Shown piece by piece: positions 41,162 through 49,784 of a stretch of DNA of 64,000 nucleotides. This stretch comes from a virus: the IMG/VR virus record IMGVR_UViG_3300027754_004885, positions 1-64,000 of that record, one strand, 5' to 3'. Position 1 is the stretch's first letter; every line of letters begins with the position of its first letter. The position numbers were made by a program, and so were the translations under genes. The notes beneath the pieces are model-generated. The model saw only the letters and a program-made list of their open reading frames with translations, had not been told where the DNA came from and did no database searches.

Positions 41162-41725
41162 TCAGCCCCGCTTCTTCTTCCTGTGCTGCTGAATCCTCTT
41201 CCACTGTGCGGCGTCGACCTTCCTCGCTGGGCCACCGGCGAGGACCGAGTTCACGCGGGCCATCGCCCACTGGTGCTGACCAGCTCCGGGACGATGTCCG
41301 GTTCTCCAGGCTGCAAGGCCCTTGTTGTAGATCGCTCGGAGCGCTCCGAGAGGAGCATTGGCTGACTTCGCCTTGTTCTTGAGGGCCTGGCTGGCATTCG
41401 ACTTTGCCTCATCGAGCTCTTCAAGCTCTTCAAGCTCGTCGGTCTCAAGAAGCTCGATGGCTTCCCTGATTATCTCACGAATAGCAGATTCATCCAGTTC
41501 CATCGATTCTCCTTCGTCCTTCTTGGGAAAACGCTTGTTTGCAATCTTGGTCCACTTCGACGTCTTCGTCGGCTTCTCATCGCCCGGAGCGGGCTCATAA
41601 GCGTCCGGGTCACCCCAGTGCATCTTGCTCTGTCTCTTGAAGTGCTTCTCACGGGCGGAGCGCGTCTTACCACCGAGCCCGCGGTAATACCCAGGATTGT
41701 TCTTCTGCTGCGATCTTTCGTCCAT
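41162..41725 (-). CDS. Tag-bearing protein with DUF5824-like domain
   Basis: 187 aa from ATG 41725, chosen for GAGG at the right distance (TTG 41749 also in frame). Internal tag MELDESAIREIIREAIELLE, a linker, then ALKNKAKSANAPLGALRAIY and NKGLAAWRTGHRPGAGQHQW with a basic end, which matches the DUF5824 pattern. Convergent with uvsE, 1 base apart. Confidence 0.6.
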   Translation of the reverse strand: MDERSQQKNNPGYYRGLGGKTRSAREKHFKRQSKMHWGDPDAYEPAPGDEKPTKTSKWTKIANKRFPKKDEGESMELDESAIREIIREAIELLETDELEELEELDEAKSNASQALKNKAKSANAPLGALRAIYNKGLAAWRTGHRPGAGQHQWAMARVNSVLAGGPARKVDAAQWKRIQQHRKKKRG

Positions 41726-41739
41726 GATAAGCCTCATCG

Positions 41740-41746
41740 TAAATAT
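41740..41746 (-). promoter_or_regulatory. ATAYTTA element, minus strand
   Basis: Reads ATATTTA on the minus strand, 14 bases before ATG 41725. Strand-correct placement supports a promoter role. Confidence 0.5.
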
Positions 41747-41797
41747 CAATGAAAAGTCGAATTAAAGCTCTTACAATCTAATAGATCATGGAAAAAA

Positions 41798-42340
41798 ATG
41801 AGCAGACACGCTAGCCTACCATATCATTTTTACGTGAATGTCAGGAATGACTTCCTGGGGAGCGGAATGCCCGCAGGTCACACGCCCGCTATCTGGCACG
41901 GCATCCACTGCAGACCTGGTCAGATACCTTCCGCTCACGTACTTCTTGAAAGTGGTGCGCACTGGAGCGGTCTACCACTCCATGCAATTTCGACGTCGAG
42001 CTTCGAGCATGACGAGCACGCCCTGGTCCCGTGGGGTGGAATGGGTGAGAACCTTGACGTCTGGCACGCTCGATACCTAGAGGGCCTTGTTGTCTCCACA
42101 CTAAAACCGATCAAGGAGAAGGGTCGTCACACTGGGATCGTGATCGATTGGAGCGATGGATTCTCCCGATACCCACAGGAGCACAAGCCCCTGAGCTTGG
42201 TGAATCTTGAGTCAGGTCAGTTCGCGCTTCTGCCCAACAACTACTTCACACTCCACGATTCTCACTTCGTGGAGGAAGCTGCGAAGGAAAATCTCAAACA
42301 TTACAAACGCGGTGACGTTGTCTACTGGGAGGATTCCTGA
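41798..42340 (+). CDS. Conserved phage protein, unknown
   Basis: 180 aa. IWHGIHCRPGQIPSAHVLLE and SGAHWSGLPLHAI suggest a compact alpha/beta domain with conserved His/Trp; GGMGENLDVWHARYLEG follows. I recall similar text in marine T4-like phages without a function. Confidence 0.6.
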   Translation: MSRHASLPYHFYVNVRNDFLGSGMPAGHTPAIWHGIHCRPGQIPSAHVLLESGAHWSGLPLHAISTSSFEHDEHALVPWGGMGENLDVWHARYLEGLVVSTLKPIKEKGRHTGIVIDWSDGFSRYPQEHKPLSLVNLESGQFALLPNNYFTLHDSHFVEEAAKENLKHYKRGDVVYWEDS

Positions 42341-42344
42341 CGTC

Positions 42345-42351
42345 CTATTTA
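42345..42351 (+). promoter_or_regulatory. TATTTA element
   Basis: CTATTTA 16 bases before ATG 42368, with GGGAGG between. Confidence 0.4.
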
Positions 42352-42367
42352 GCTTTGGGAGGCCAGC

Positions 42368-42613
42368 ATGACACTGAGCTTATCATCAAAGCAACAACAG
42401 AAGGGACCGTTCGAGAAGGCAAGGGCAAACGTCGAGACGTTAGCCAACAACCTCTATTACACGTTAACCCTCAACAATTACATTCTGAAGCTGCAGTCCG
42501 TGCCCCTCCCAACTTCTATCACGATCGACGAATTAATGGAAAATGATTTTATCGTTGGTAATCTGGTGGCAGCGGATGCTATAATACAAACAACGCAGAG
42601 GATATCTGCTTAA
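42368..42613 (+). CDS. Small helical protein, unknown
   Basis: 81 aa. FEKARANVETLANNLYYTLT then LPTSITIDELMENDFIVGNL; no family. Strong GGGAGG leader. Confidence 0.55.
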   Translation: MTLSLSSKQQQKGPFEKARANVETLANNLYYTLTLNNYILKLQSVPLPTSITIDELMENDFIVGNLVAADAIIQTTQRISA

Positions 42614-42628
42614 CAACCAGGAGCAACA

Positions 42629-42832
42629 ATGATCAAGCCAGGTGATAGAGTCAATCACGTCTACAATATGCGTCTTTTGGGGACTGTAGTCCAGCTCCTC
42701 GAGCAGGCTGGAACGGAGCATTTCGAGGGTGGAACCTCAGCGAAGAAGTTTTTTGCTGTCGTGAGGCTGGACAAGCCCATCGACGGTCAGGAGACGTTCA
42801 CGGCTGCCACTAACGATCTCATGCGGGAGTAA
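42629..42832 (+). CDS. KPGDL-family-like small protein (KPGDRV)
   Basis: 67 aa. Begins IKPGDRVNHVYNMRLLGTVV, then a beta strand FFAVVRLDKPIDG. A dispersed relative of the KPGDL array, with GGAG leader. Confidence 0.6.
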   Translation: MIKPGDRVNHVYNMRLLGTVVQLLEQAGTEHFEGGTSAKKFFAVVRLDKPIDGQETFTAATNDLMRE

Positions 42833-42833
42833 C

Positions 42834-43298
42834 ATGCGCCCACTCATCTTCAGGGACCCTCAGTACAGTGAGGGTCCCCTCCCGACTGCGCTCAAAAAGC
42901 TTGAGAAGTGGCTTGACGAGCGTCGCTGGAGTCTCAACTGGAGCTACTCCCAGGACGATCACGTCGATTTTACCGATCGTCAGATCGTGATCAACTCCAA
43001 TCGGACGCCCCAGAGCCAGATCTTCGGTATCATCCATGAGATCGGTCACATCATGCTCTACGAGTCGCCCGATTACATCGTTCGTTTCGCGAACTCGGAT
43101 GAGTTCAAGAACCGACGCGAGAAGAGCCGGGAGAAGCTCTGCGTCCGGGCCGAGACCCTCGGCGAGGAATGGGAGGCTTGGGCACTTGGAGAGACGCTCT
43201 CCCGCCGGATGGGGCTCGAGATCGATTATCAGGCCTACTACAAGGCACGAAATCGTGATCTAAAATCGTACGCAGAGTGGCTTGTGGGGCACGCATGA
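42834..43298 (+). CDS. Zinc metallopeptidase (HEIGH), ImmA/IrrE-like
   Basis: 154 aa. IFGIIHEIGHIMLYE supplies the H-E-x-G-H zinc site; EEWEAWALGETLSRR the third ligand Glu. Such small proteins cleave repressors or act as uncharacterised phage peptidases. Two bases after the previous stop. Confidence 0.75.
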   Translation: MRPLIFRDPQYSEGPLPTALKKLEKWLDERRWSLNWSYSQDDHVDFTDRQIVINSNRTPQSQIFGIIHEIGHIMLYESPDYIVRFANSDEFKNRREKSREKLCVRAETLGEEWEAWALGETLSRRMGLEIDYQAYYKARNRDLKSYAEWLVGHA

Positions 43299-43396
43299 CG
43301 ACAAACGAGAAGATGGCATACGAGAGGGCGCTCTGGGCTCAATTCCTCGTCGCCGGGGGCGACCCGCTTGTCGCGACGAAGGAGTGGTTCGAATGA
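43295..43396 (+). CDS. 33-aa ORF between metallopeptidase and DUF3310 genes
   Basis: ATG 43295 overlaps the preceding stop (ATGA) and its own TGA overlaps the next ATG (43393). TTNEKMAYERALWAQFLVAG then DPLVATKEWFE. The double 4-base overlaps argue that it is translated. Confidence 0.6.
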   Translation: MTTNEKMAYERALWAQFLVAGGDPLVATKEWFE

Positions 43397-43629
43397 GCAA
43401 GGTCGACCATCCGTCGCACTATCGTAAGGACACCGGTTTCGAGGCGATCGACGTTATCGAAGCGTGGGATCTCAATTTCAACCTGGGAAACACCGTGAAG
43501 TACATCAGTCGCAATGGTAAAAAGGACCCAGACGAGTACATCTTGGATCTTGAAAAGGCTCGATGGTATATTGATCGAGAGATCAAGACTCGTAAGCAGG
43601 CTCTTGACAAGTCGCTTGAGAAGGCCTAG
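43393..43629 (+). CDS. DUF3310 protein
   Basis: 78 aa. DHPSHYRKDTGFEAIDVIEA then NFNLGNTVKYISRNGKKDPD and DLEKARWYIDREI match the DUF3310 phage family, often annotated as nucleotide-kinase-associated, role unknown. Confidence 0.82.
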   Translation: MSKVDHPSHYRKDTGFEAIDVIEAWDLNFNLGNTVKYISRNGKKDPDEYILDLEKARWYIDREIKTRKQALDKSLEKA

Positions 43630-43632
43630 AAG

Positions 43633-43998
43633 ATGATAACCAACGATCGTTTCTACCATGTTCTGGGGGAGATTCCTTCCGAGCATCGACTCAAGATTCG
43701 TCGGCTTCGAAATCCGAAGTGGGTGAAGCACGGTCCCCGAGATTATATGTTCCTGGAGATCCCGCAGAACCCGCTTCGGATAGTCGAGTACGCTGCGGAG
43801 GCGGCGAAGGATGCTCTCCTCTGGGAGGACGTCGAGTGGGGCATCGACTCCGAGGGATGCTGGATCAAGCAGCGGTTTAAGTCATCCAGCGACAGGAACT
43901 ACTTCGAGATTATTGAACGTGATCACCCGCGACATGAGGCGGAAGTTTTTGCCTCGTTGAGGTTGCTCGCGTCAGTATTACACGATCGAAATACTTAA
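43633..43998 (+). CDS. Unknown protein
   Basis: 121 aa. Mixed alpha/beta, Trp-rich middle (LLWEDVEWGIDSEGCWIKQR); no family recognised. Confidence 0.5.
   Translation: MITNDRFYHVLGEIPSEHRLKIRRLRNPKWVKHGPRDYMFLEIPQNPLRIVEYAAEAAKDALLWEDVEWGIDSEGCWIKQRFKSSSDRNYFEIIERDHPRHEAEVFASLRLLASVLHDRNT
43991..43997 (+). promoter_or_regulatory. ATAYTTA element
   Basis: ATACTTA 5 bases before ATG 44003, no Shine-Dalgarno. Confidence 0.35.
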
Positions 43999-44002
43999 GC
44001 GT

Positions 44003-44314
44003 ATGGACAAGATTCAGGAACTACTTCGTGAAATAGCTGACGTCGAGAACCTTCTTGAGAAGCGGAAGTCTCGTAAGAAACGCCGCGGTCGCTCGTTCAA
44101 GCCGCAGAACATCACTGATCTTCTCGCGACCCGAATCAAGGACCCGCTTGATTGGAGAAACAACGTCTATAACGCGATGGCGAAGTCGGGTGGACGAGTT
44201 CCTGATGCTGCGGAAAAGCTGGGGGTCTCAAGCCGAACTCTCTATCGCAACCTCGAGGAACCGGAGCTCGACGACGTCGAGCGCGCCCCGATGGGTCGTC
44301 CCGAAGAGAGCTGA
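44003..44314 (+). CDS. Helix-turn-helix protein
   Basis: 103 aa. Basic N-terminal helix (KRKSRKKRRGRSFKPQ) and VPDAAEKLGVSSRTLYRNLE, a Fis-type HTH. Likely a DNA-binding regulator. Leaderless candidate: ATACTTA is 5 bases upstream. Confidence 0.65.
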   Translation: MDKIQELLREIADVENLLEKRKSRKKRRGRSFKPQNITDLLATRIKDPLDWRNNVYNAMAKSGGRVPDAAEKLGVSSRTLYRNLEEPELDDVERAPMGRPEES

Positions 44315-44316
44315 GA

Positions 44317-45009
44317 GTGGAGACCCGCGCCGCGATAGCATCGGTGCGACCGAAATCGCAGCTGAGCGACAAGATCTGGAGCGACGATGAGCTCAGACCG
44401 GAGATCGCAAACGCGCTCGCGAAGATAGCGAAGAAATTCCTCGAGGAGATCGAGATAGATCTCGATGTTGAGGACATCGTCCTCACTGGATCGTACGCGG
44501 GTCGGACGTGGGGTCCGGGCAGCGATCTCGACCTTCACATCATCGCAGATCTCAGCTCCTACGATGACCCGGAGGCGATCAAGCAGGCTTGCAAGCTTGC
44601 GAAGTTCAAGTGGGAGGAGGAGCACGACATCACGATCCGCGGTATTCCCGTCGAGGTCTACGTCGAGGACACCAACGATGACCCACCGGAGGTGACAGGT
44701 CGCTGGAGCATCCCGGGAAATGAATGGCTTCTCGAGCCCCCGGACGACGGTCCGTCATACGACGAGTCGAAGGTGATAAGAAAGGTGTCCGACTTCCGAG
44801 AGGTCATCAGAAGGGCGGAGAGTTCACGGAAAGAGGGTCCGATGATGTCGGCCATGAAGCGGATCACGAAGATGAGGAAGGCGGGCCTCGAACGTGACGG
44901 TGAGCTCTCGAGCGAGAACCTCGCGTACAGGGTTCTCCGCCGCACGGGTGAGCTGCAGGACGCCTGGGACATGGTTCACGATATTGTGGACAGGAATCTG
45001 TCCATTTAG
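44317..45009 (+). CDS. Nucleotidyltransferase (pol beta superfamily)
   Basis: 230 aa from GTG. LTGSYAGRTWGPGSDLDLHI is the G-S-x(n)-D-x-D motif; VEVYVEDTND supplies the third Asp. Substrate not readable: may be an adenylyltransferase of tRNA or antitoxin type. C-terminal third is helical and basic. Confidence 0.75.
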   Translation: METRAAIASVRPKSQLSDKIWSDDELRPEIANALAKIAKKFLEEIEIDLDVEDIVLTGSYAGRTWGPGSDLDLHIIADLSSYDDPEAIKQACKLAKFKWEEEHDITIRGIPVEVYVEDTNDDPPEVTGRWSIPGNEWLLEPPDDGPSYDESKVIRKVSDFREVIRRAESSRKEGPMMSAMKRITKMRKAGLERDGELSSENLAYRVLRRTGELQDAWDMVHDIVDRNLSI

Positions 45010-45010
45010 G

Positions 45011-45038
45011 TGCAACAAGACCAGTTGTGTGGTATGAT
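45011..45038 (+). promoter_or_regulatory. Promoter TGCAAC-N16-TATGAT, leaderless for 45044
   Basis: TGCAAC 45011-45016, TATGAT 45033-45038, ATG 5 bases later. Confidence 0.65.
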
Positions 45039-45043
45039 TAACC

Positions 45044-45289
45044 ATGGAAACACTGGTCATTGGTTCGCTGCTGAAGCCGAGGGAGGCTACGGTCTGTTGG
45101 AGGGAACGAGATGGAGCTTTTCCACGCGATCTACCGGTTCGTCGCGGGGATCTCCTGCTACTCTGCGACACTGAAACCCTGGAGGTTATCCCAGGGTTGC
45201 ACACGGTGCGGGTCCTCCACCCGAAGTACGGCCACGTGACCTGCGTACTGGATGAGCTTGTTCTTGTAAACACCCAACACGTTAACTAG
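45044..45289 (+). CDS. KPGDL-family-like small protein
   Basis: 81 aa. VIGSLLKPREATVCWRERDG start, then VRRGDLLLLCDTETLEV and HVTCVLDELVLVN at the end. Related in layout to the KPGDL family. Confidence 0.5.
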   Translation: METLVIGSLLKPREATVCWRERDGAFPRDLPVRRGDLLLLCDTETLEVIPGLHTVRVLHPKYGHVTCVLDELVLVNTQHVN

Positions 45290-45292
45290 AAT
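45265..45292 (+). promoter_or_regulatory. Promoter TGTAAA-N16-TAGAAT for 45309
   Basis: TGTAAA 45265-45270 lies in the end of the preceding gene; TAGAAT 45287-45292; leader with TGGAG. Confidence 0.5.
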
Positions 45293-45308
45293 TAACAGTG
45301 GAGATCAA

Positions 45309-45794
45309 ATGAGCGAAGAGAAGAAGCGTAAGCGTAAGATCAAGGAGCCCGTTGAGACCGCACCCGTCGAGCTCCCTGAGCCGGAGGAGCTCGAGGCTGA
45401 TGCCGAGCATGAGGGTGGCTTCGTGGTGAAGCGTCCGCCCTGGATCATGCGGGTCGAGGGGCTCGATCTCGACATCCCACTGACGGGTGTCAAGCTGCCG
45501 ATGTTCACGACTGGCATGATCGATCGGGGCGATATCACGATCGAGACGATCAACGTCCCGGAGATCGCCCTCAACAGCTACTTCCGCGGCTGGCTCATGA
45601 CCCCGAAGCCCCGTCGTGTGACCCTCAAGATGCTTGACGGTGCTGGACTGGACGTCGAGCAGTGGACGATGACCGCGGTTCCGGGAGCGATGGGTTTCGC
45701 AGAGCTCGACATCCAGGACGACGCCCCCTGGGCGACGCAGGTCGCCTTCTCGGCGACGGAAATTAAGATCGAACCGACGAGTTTCAAGGCGTAA
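45309..45794 (+). CDS. Possible tail-tube-like virion protein
   Basis: 161 aa. After a basic/acidic linker, VKRPPWIMRVEGLDLDIPLT then DRGDITIETINVPE, VTLKMLDGAGLDVEQWTMTA and FAELDIQDDAPWATQVAFSA resemble gp19-type tail tube beta-barrels. Low confidence; a decoration protein is possible. Confidence 0.45.
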   Translation: MSEEKKRKRKIKEPVETAPVELPEPEELEADAEHEGGFVVKRPPWIMRVEGLDLDIPLTGVKLPMFTTGMIDRGDITIETINVPEIALNSYFRGWLMTPKPRRVTLKMLDGAGLDVEQWTMTAVPGAMGFAELDIQDDAPWATQVAFSATEIKIEPTSFKA

Positions 45795-45809
45795 TTGCAC
45801 TCGCATCCT

Positions 45810-45816
45810 ATATTTA
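45810..45816 (+). promoter_or_regulatory. ATAYTTA element
   Basis: ATATTTA 21 bases before ATG 45838, with GAGAGG between. Confidence 0.5.
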
Positions 45817-45837
45817 GGGTGAGAGGATTACCAGCAA

Positions 45838-47208
45838 ATGAGAAGTTCGAGAGTTTCTCGTGATATCGATCTCCTGTCGGAGGAGATAAAGAGAGTCCAG
45901 TGCGCGAGATACGGTTTGATGTCGTTGAGCGAGTCAGCGTACATAGTCGACCCTGTCATGAGACCGTATGCTCTTCTTGAGGCGAAGTCCATCATCCGGT
46001 TCGGTATCAGGTCGGGGTACTATCCGAAGCACTACCTGAACTTGCTTGAGTCTAACGACGTCATAGCCCTCCGTCTTGCGACGACCGAAGCGGGCGATCT
46101 GGCTCATAAGAAGCTCGATGAGAGCTTCGGGATGGATCTCGCCCTGGGCATAGGTCAGATGATTCCCGGCGTGAAAACTTTCGCCGGAATCGCCGGCGTC
46201 GCTTACTACGCCTATCAGGCATACGATAGTTTCAACGGCGGTTCAACGCTTGGCGGCGTCGGAAATCTCTTCCTGACCCTTCTCTCCGCTGCTGCGATTG
46301 AACCCCTCGGCGCGACTGCTTTCGTGGGTCCAATCGTCACCGCACTTGGACCCCTCACGAAGCTCGGGCAAGCGTTCGAATCGTTCCTCGGACTTATCAT
46401 CAAGGGAGCTTTCGGTCCTGTCGCCAAGCTGCTCATGAAGAATAAAGCGCTGGCAGCGTTCATCGAGTGGGTTGGAAAGGCGGGACTGCCCGCCCTCGAG
46501 CAGGCAGGCGGATGGCTTTCTAAGAACACAGCTAGTCTCGCAGAGTGGTTGGCCAAAAAGGGCGCGGCGAAGGCGGCTGCCGGGACGGCTGAAGGTCAGC
46601 TCGGGACCGTCGCCGGTTTCCTTTCCAAGAAAGTTGGCACCGCCGCCGAGATGATGTCAAAGTTCATCACGAACCTGAAGACTTTCATCACGACAGCTGG
46701 TAAGCAAGGCTTCAGCACCGCGGCTGGCGCTGAAGCGAAGGCAGCAGGCGCTGAGGCTGGCGCCGCAGCAGCTGCGGCCGAACCGCTTACCCAGACGGCC
46801 GGCGCATTGAAGAATCTCGGATCAGCTGCGATGGCAGATCTACGCGCTTTTAACTCCTTCCTCGATGCCCAGGCTGGGAAGCTGGTAAGTAAAGTTGAGG
46901 CGATGCAGACGAAACAAGCTCTCAACGCCCTCAGAGGCGCAGACCCGATCATCTACACGGACAAAGCGGGAAAGGAAGCTGCCAGAATCTGGATGGACGC
47001 GGAAGGTAAGATTTTCCGTCAGGTGCCTGGAAAATCTGCGACGAGAGCTACTCCCAGTGAACTAATGAAAACTAAAAGATGGTCACAAATTCTTTTGAAT
47101 CAGGGAATTTCTCCCGCAAGGGCTCAACAGATCTCTCGTGGTCTTATCCGTGGCTTGTCAGCGGGAGCTGGAGAGGTTCCCAACGCGGAAGCCGCCGCGG
47201 GCCTGTAA
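45838..47208 (+). CDS. Tag-bearing hydrophobic/Ala-rich virion-type protein
   Basis: 456 aa. Tag-like start (SRDIDLLSEEIKRVQCARYG), then a hydrophobic core (LALGIGQMIPGVKTFAGIAG, LFLTLLSAAAIEPLGATAF) and Ala/Lys-rich amphipathic helices. The I-P-x-x-x-x-x-A-G pattern is shared with the 51160 protein. Suggests a membrane-active internal virion protein. Confidence 0.55.
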   Translation: MRSSRVSRDIDLLSEEIKRVQCARYGLMSLSESAYIVDPVMRPYALLEAKSIIRFGIRSGYYPKHYLNLLESNDVIALRLATTEAGDLAHKKLDESFGMDLALGIGQMIPGVKTFAGIAGVAYYAYQAYDSFNGGSTLGGVGNLFLTLLSAAAIEPLGATAFVGPIVTALGPLTKLGQAFESFLGLIIKGAFGPVAKLLMKNKALAAFIEWVGKAGLPALEQAGGWLSKNTASLAEWLAKKGAAKAAAGTAEGQLGTVAGFLSKKVGTAAEMMSKFITNLKTFITTAGKQGFSTAAGAEAKAAGAEAGAAAAAAEPLTQTAGALKNLGSAAMADLRAFNSFLDAQAGKLVSKVEAMQTKQALNALRGADPIIYTDKAGKEAARIWMDAEGKIFRQVPGKSATRATPSELMKTKRWSQILLNQGISPARAQQISRGLIRGLSAGAGEVPNAEAAAGL

Positions 47209-47230
47209 ATAATCGAGGTGCTCGTATAAT
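47204..47230 (+). promoter_or_regulatory. Promoter TGTAAA-N15-TATAAT, leaderless for 47237
   Basis: TGTAAA 47204-47209 overlaps the previous stop; TATAAT 47225-47230; ATG 6 bases later. Confidence 0.6.
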
Positions 47231-47236
47231 CTCTAT

Positions 47237-47575
47237 ATGAGCACACGATGCACGATAGCTTTCGATCAGAAGGACTTCCATCTCTACCAGGAATGCTTCG
47301 AGAACGACAACGTCTACCTTCAACTTGATGGCGATGGGTGGGCAGCCTCCCTCGACACAGCGAACGTCGACTGGCGGGAGGACACCGGTCCCCGCCCGAA
47401 GCTCGGACTTCGGATCGATGTCACCCTCTGGCGCATGATCGTCGAGGGTTGGCTAGCTTCCGAGTGGGGGAAGGATCTGTCACGCGATCACGAGAAGCCA
47501 GATTTTGATCCCAAATCCACGCTCAAATGGCTCGAAGAATACAACAGGAACAAACAAGATGGCAACACAGAGTGA
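47237..47575 (+). CDS. Conserved phage protein, unknown
   Basis: 112 aa. STRCTIAFDQKDFHLYQECF then DNVYLQLDGDGWAASLDTAN; compact alpha/beta. No Shine-Dalgarno. Confidence 0.55.
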   Translation: MSTRCTIAFDQKDFHLYQECFENDNVYLQLDGDGWAASLDTANVDWREDTGPRPKLGLRIDVTLWRMIVEGWLASEWGKDLSRDHEKPDFDPKSTLKWLEEYNRNKQDGNTE

Positions 47576-47765
47576 AATTCCGGGCCTCAAGCAGATCATC
47601 GAGGAGACCACCCCCGATGGAAAGACCCGTTTCGTGTTCGATATCGATGACGATCGTAGCGATGAGTTCTTCGCAAAGTTCGGTCTCAAGCCCGGTGACG
47701 AGGCGGGTTTCGAGGCTCTTGTGATTGAGACGATCAACAATTTCGTGAAGGGAGGTTCCAGGTGA
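47559..47765 (+). CDS. Small acidic protein, unknown
   Basis: 68 aa from ATG 47559, 17-base overlap with the previous gene. FVFDIDDDRSDEFFAKFGLK; helical end. Confidence 0.55.
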   Translation: MATQSEIPGLKQIIEETTPDGKTRFVFDIDDDRSDEFFAKFGLKPGDEAGFEALVIETINNFVKGGSR

Positions 47766-48199
47766 GAGAAGATCTCGACAAGATTCTCTGCGAGAAGTTC
47801 CCGAAGATCTTTCGGGATCGCAACCGTTCGATGCAGGAGACCTGCATGTGCTGGGGATTCGAGCACGGCGATGGCTGGTACGACATCATCGAGTCGCTCT
47901 GCGCGAACATTCAGAACCACGTAGATTGGAAGCGTCGCCAGCATCCCGAGCTCACCGATGAGGAGTTCGATGCTGAGCACCAGACGATCGCTGTTCAGGT
48001 GAAGGAGAAATTCGGCGGCCTGCGCTTCTACGTTGATAACTGCGATGATTACATTCGCGGTGCGGTCTCGATGGCCGAGAGCGTGAGCTATCGAACCTGC
48101 GAGGACTGCGGTAATAAGGGTCATAGGCGTTCCGGCGGATGGATCCAGACGCTTTGCGACACCTGTCACGGAAGGGGACGGAAGCACGGAGATGAGTGA
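47762..48199 (+). CDS. Zinc-finger protein, unknown
   Basis: 145 aa from GTG 47762. MCWGFEHGDGWYDIIESLCA, then VKEKFGGLRFYVDNCDDYIR and a Cys4 finger (TCEDCG..LCDTCHGRGR). Common in phage genomes as a hypothetical. Confidence 0.65.
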   Translation: MREDLDKILCEKFPKIFRDRNRSMQETCMCWGFEHGDGWYDIIESLCANIQNHVDWKRRQHPELTDEEFDAEHQTIAVQVKEKFGGLRFYVDNCDDYIRGAVSMAESVSYRTCEDCGNKGHRRSGGWIQTLCDTCHGRGRKHGDE

Positions 48200-48205
48200 T
48201 ACTTA
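48199..48205 (+). promoter_or_regulatory. ATAYTTA element
   Basis: ATACTTA 21 bases before ATG 48227, with GGGGGAGG between. Confidence 0.5.
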
Positions 48206-48226
48206 GATGGCAGGGGGAGGTGCTCC

Positions 48227-48748
48227 ATGTCACTAACATCATTAGCTTTTTTGCTCCTATCGTCCACGTCGAGAGCTCAGGATCCTGAGACTTGTCACTT
48301 CGAGGGACCTGTCTCAATGGGCGAGCTCCGTGAGGCCATGAAGACGTGCGTCCTTCCGGTCGGAAGCGTGATCACCCTTCGGGTGGAGGAGGTCACCCCG
48401 GCTGAGACGCAACCCGGTATCGGTTTTCACAGCAACGACAGCGCTCTTACCGACGGCGGGAAGCAGACCATCGACGGAGTTGCCACGATCATGAGTCTGA
48501 GGAAGCAACTTAGCATCAAGGTCGTGGGTTACGCCGATTCAGCTGAGCAGGGTGACCTGCTTGATCTCTCGCTTCGTCGCGCCCAGGTCACGGGCGCTTA
48601 CCTTGTCTCCGAGGGAATCGATCCAGCTCGCATCACCGTTGAGGCAGCTGGCGCTGATGGTCGGATCGACAGCCACGACACGGCGGAGGGACATGCTCGG
48701 AACCGCCGTGTCGAGTTCGTCGTTTCAGCGTCCAAGCCGGTCAAGTAG
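48227..48748 (+). CDS. OmpA-like peptidoglycan-binding protein with signal peptide
   Basis: 173 aa. Signal peptide LTSLAFLLLSSTSRAQ, then an OmpA C-terminal domain: LTDGGKQTIDGVATIM, LSIKVVGYADSAEQG, LSLRRAQVTGAYLVSEG, ARITVEAAGADGR and GHARNRRVEFVV. It should sit in the periplasm and bind peptidoglycan (the Asp and Arg of the pocket are present). Possible roles: spanin-like lysis aid or superinfection control. Overlaps the minus-strand cassette by 24 bases. Confidence 0.85.
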   Translation: MSLTSLAFLLLSSTSRAQDPETCHFEGPVSMGELREAMKTCVLPVGSVITLRVEEVTPAETQPGIGFHSNDSALTDGGKQTIDGVATIMSLRKQLSIKVVGYADSAEQGDLLDLSLRRAQVTGAYLVSEGIDPARITVEAAGADGRIDSHDTAEGHARNRRVEFVVSASKPVK

Positions 48749-49324
48749 GGCGTCGATCCTGTCGGCCGAGGAGGACGTCTCGCCGATGTCCTGCTTCGTC
48801 TTTTCCAGGTCCTTCTCAAGCTTCGCCATCTTGGATTCGATGGCTTTCACGGCTACGACGGTTCCAACCGTCACGACTGCCGCCCCTGCGGCAGCTCCTT
48901 TCGAGGTTCCGAGCGCCGCCGCAACCTTCGCTTGCAGGGCCGAGAATCCACCCATAGCGCTTCCAGCCGCTGCAGTTCCAGCGACGACAGCTGCGGCACC
49001 GACGAGAGCGATCGTCGTCGGGTTAACACCAGTCGCTGGTTCAACGGGCGGAATTGGGATCTCCTTTTCAACCACCGCCGTATGAGCGACAACCACAGCT
49101 GGGGTACTGGGTTTAGGGGTCTCGATAACCGGCGTGGGAGCGACCACGGGCACAACTGGGGCGGAGACCCGTGCAGGCTTTATCTTCTTTGGAATCTCCG
49201 CCACAACGGTTAGATCTGGTGGGGGTCTGATGATGACTCCCGTCTCTATGGTGCACGCAGTGTCAGAGAGACGGGGGTCGATCGGATCGACCGACTCCCC
49301 AGACCTGATGACGCAATCAGCCAT
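48725..49324 (-). CDS. Minus-strand Pro/Val-rich protein with membrane segments
   Basis: 199 aa from ATG 49324. A Cys-containing acidic start, a Pro/Val-rich linker, then a Gly/Ala-rich hydrophobic stretch (IALVGAAAVVAGTAAAGSAM; AALGTSKGAAAGAAVVTVGT) and a coiled-coil end. Part of a four-gene minus-strand set. Confidence 0.55.
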   Translation of the reverse strand: MADCVIRSGESVDPIDPRLSDTACTIETGVIIRPPPDLTVVAEIPKKIKPARVSAPVVPVVAPTPVIETPKPSTPAVVVAHTAVVEKEIPIPPVEPATGVNPTTIALVGAAAVVAGTAAAGSAMGGFSALQAKVAAALGTSKGAAAGAAVVTVGTVVAVKAIESKMAKLEKDLEKTKQDIGETSSSADRIDALLDRLGR

Positions 49325-49784
49325 TCTTCTTCGGCCTGCCGGCCGCCTTCTTGGCTGGAGCTGGTGGCGGAGCTGACTTCGATTTCTTGGGTGGCGGTTC
49401 CGGAGCCGGTGGTTCCGGCGCCACCTTCCCACCCGCGAGGAGGATCTCGAGCTTCGTCTCGATCTTTGCGAGCTTTGCGCGGAGCTCACCAACCTGCTCG
49501 AGGAGGTCCTCCTTTGCCTTCACCGCCGCCTCGAGCTTCACTTCAAGAGCGGTAACACGCTCCTTCAGGTCATCCTTGAACTCGTTCCTCTCCTTGCGAT
49601 CGAGGAGCTTCTCCTCCTTCGTATCCTTACGGACGTTGTCCTTCTCCTTGAAGCCGAGCTCAGCCTTCTTCTTATAGAAGTCCCAGGCGTACTTACCCAA
49701 CGCTCCGGAGACCGCGAGCCCGAGGACTGCCCAGATATTGCCACCGCCAGAGGCCTCAAGGACCTGCGCTAATGGATCAGCCAT
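49317..49784 (-). CDS. Minus-strand membrane/coiled-coil protein
   Basis: 155 aa from ATG 49784. One membrane segment (NIWAVLGLAVSGALGKYAWD), a basic coiled coil (LLDRKERNEFKDDLKERVTA) and a Pro/Lys tail. Holin/spanin-like layout, unproven. Confidence 0.6.
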   Translation of the reverse strand: MADPLAQVLEASGGGNIWAVLGLAVSGALGKYAWDFYKKKAELGFKEKDNVRKDTKEEKLLDRKERNEFKDDLKERVTALEVKLEAAVKAKEDLLEQVGELRAKLAKIETKLEILLAGGKVAPEPPAPEPPPKKSKSAPPPAPAKKAAGRPKKNG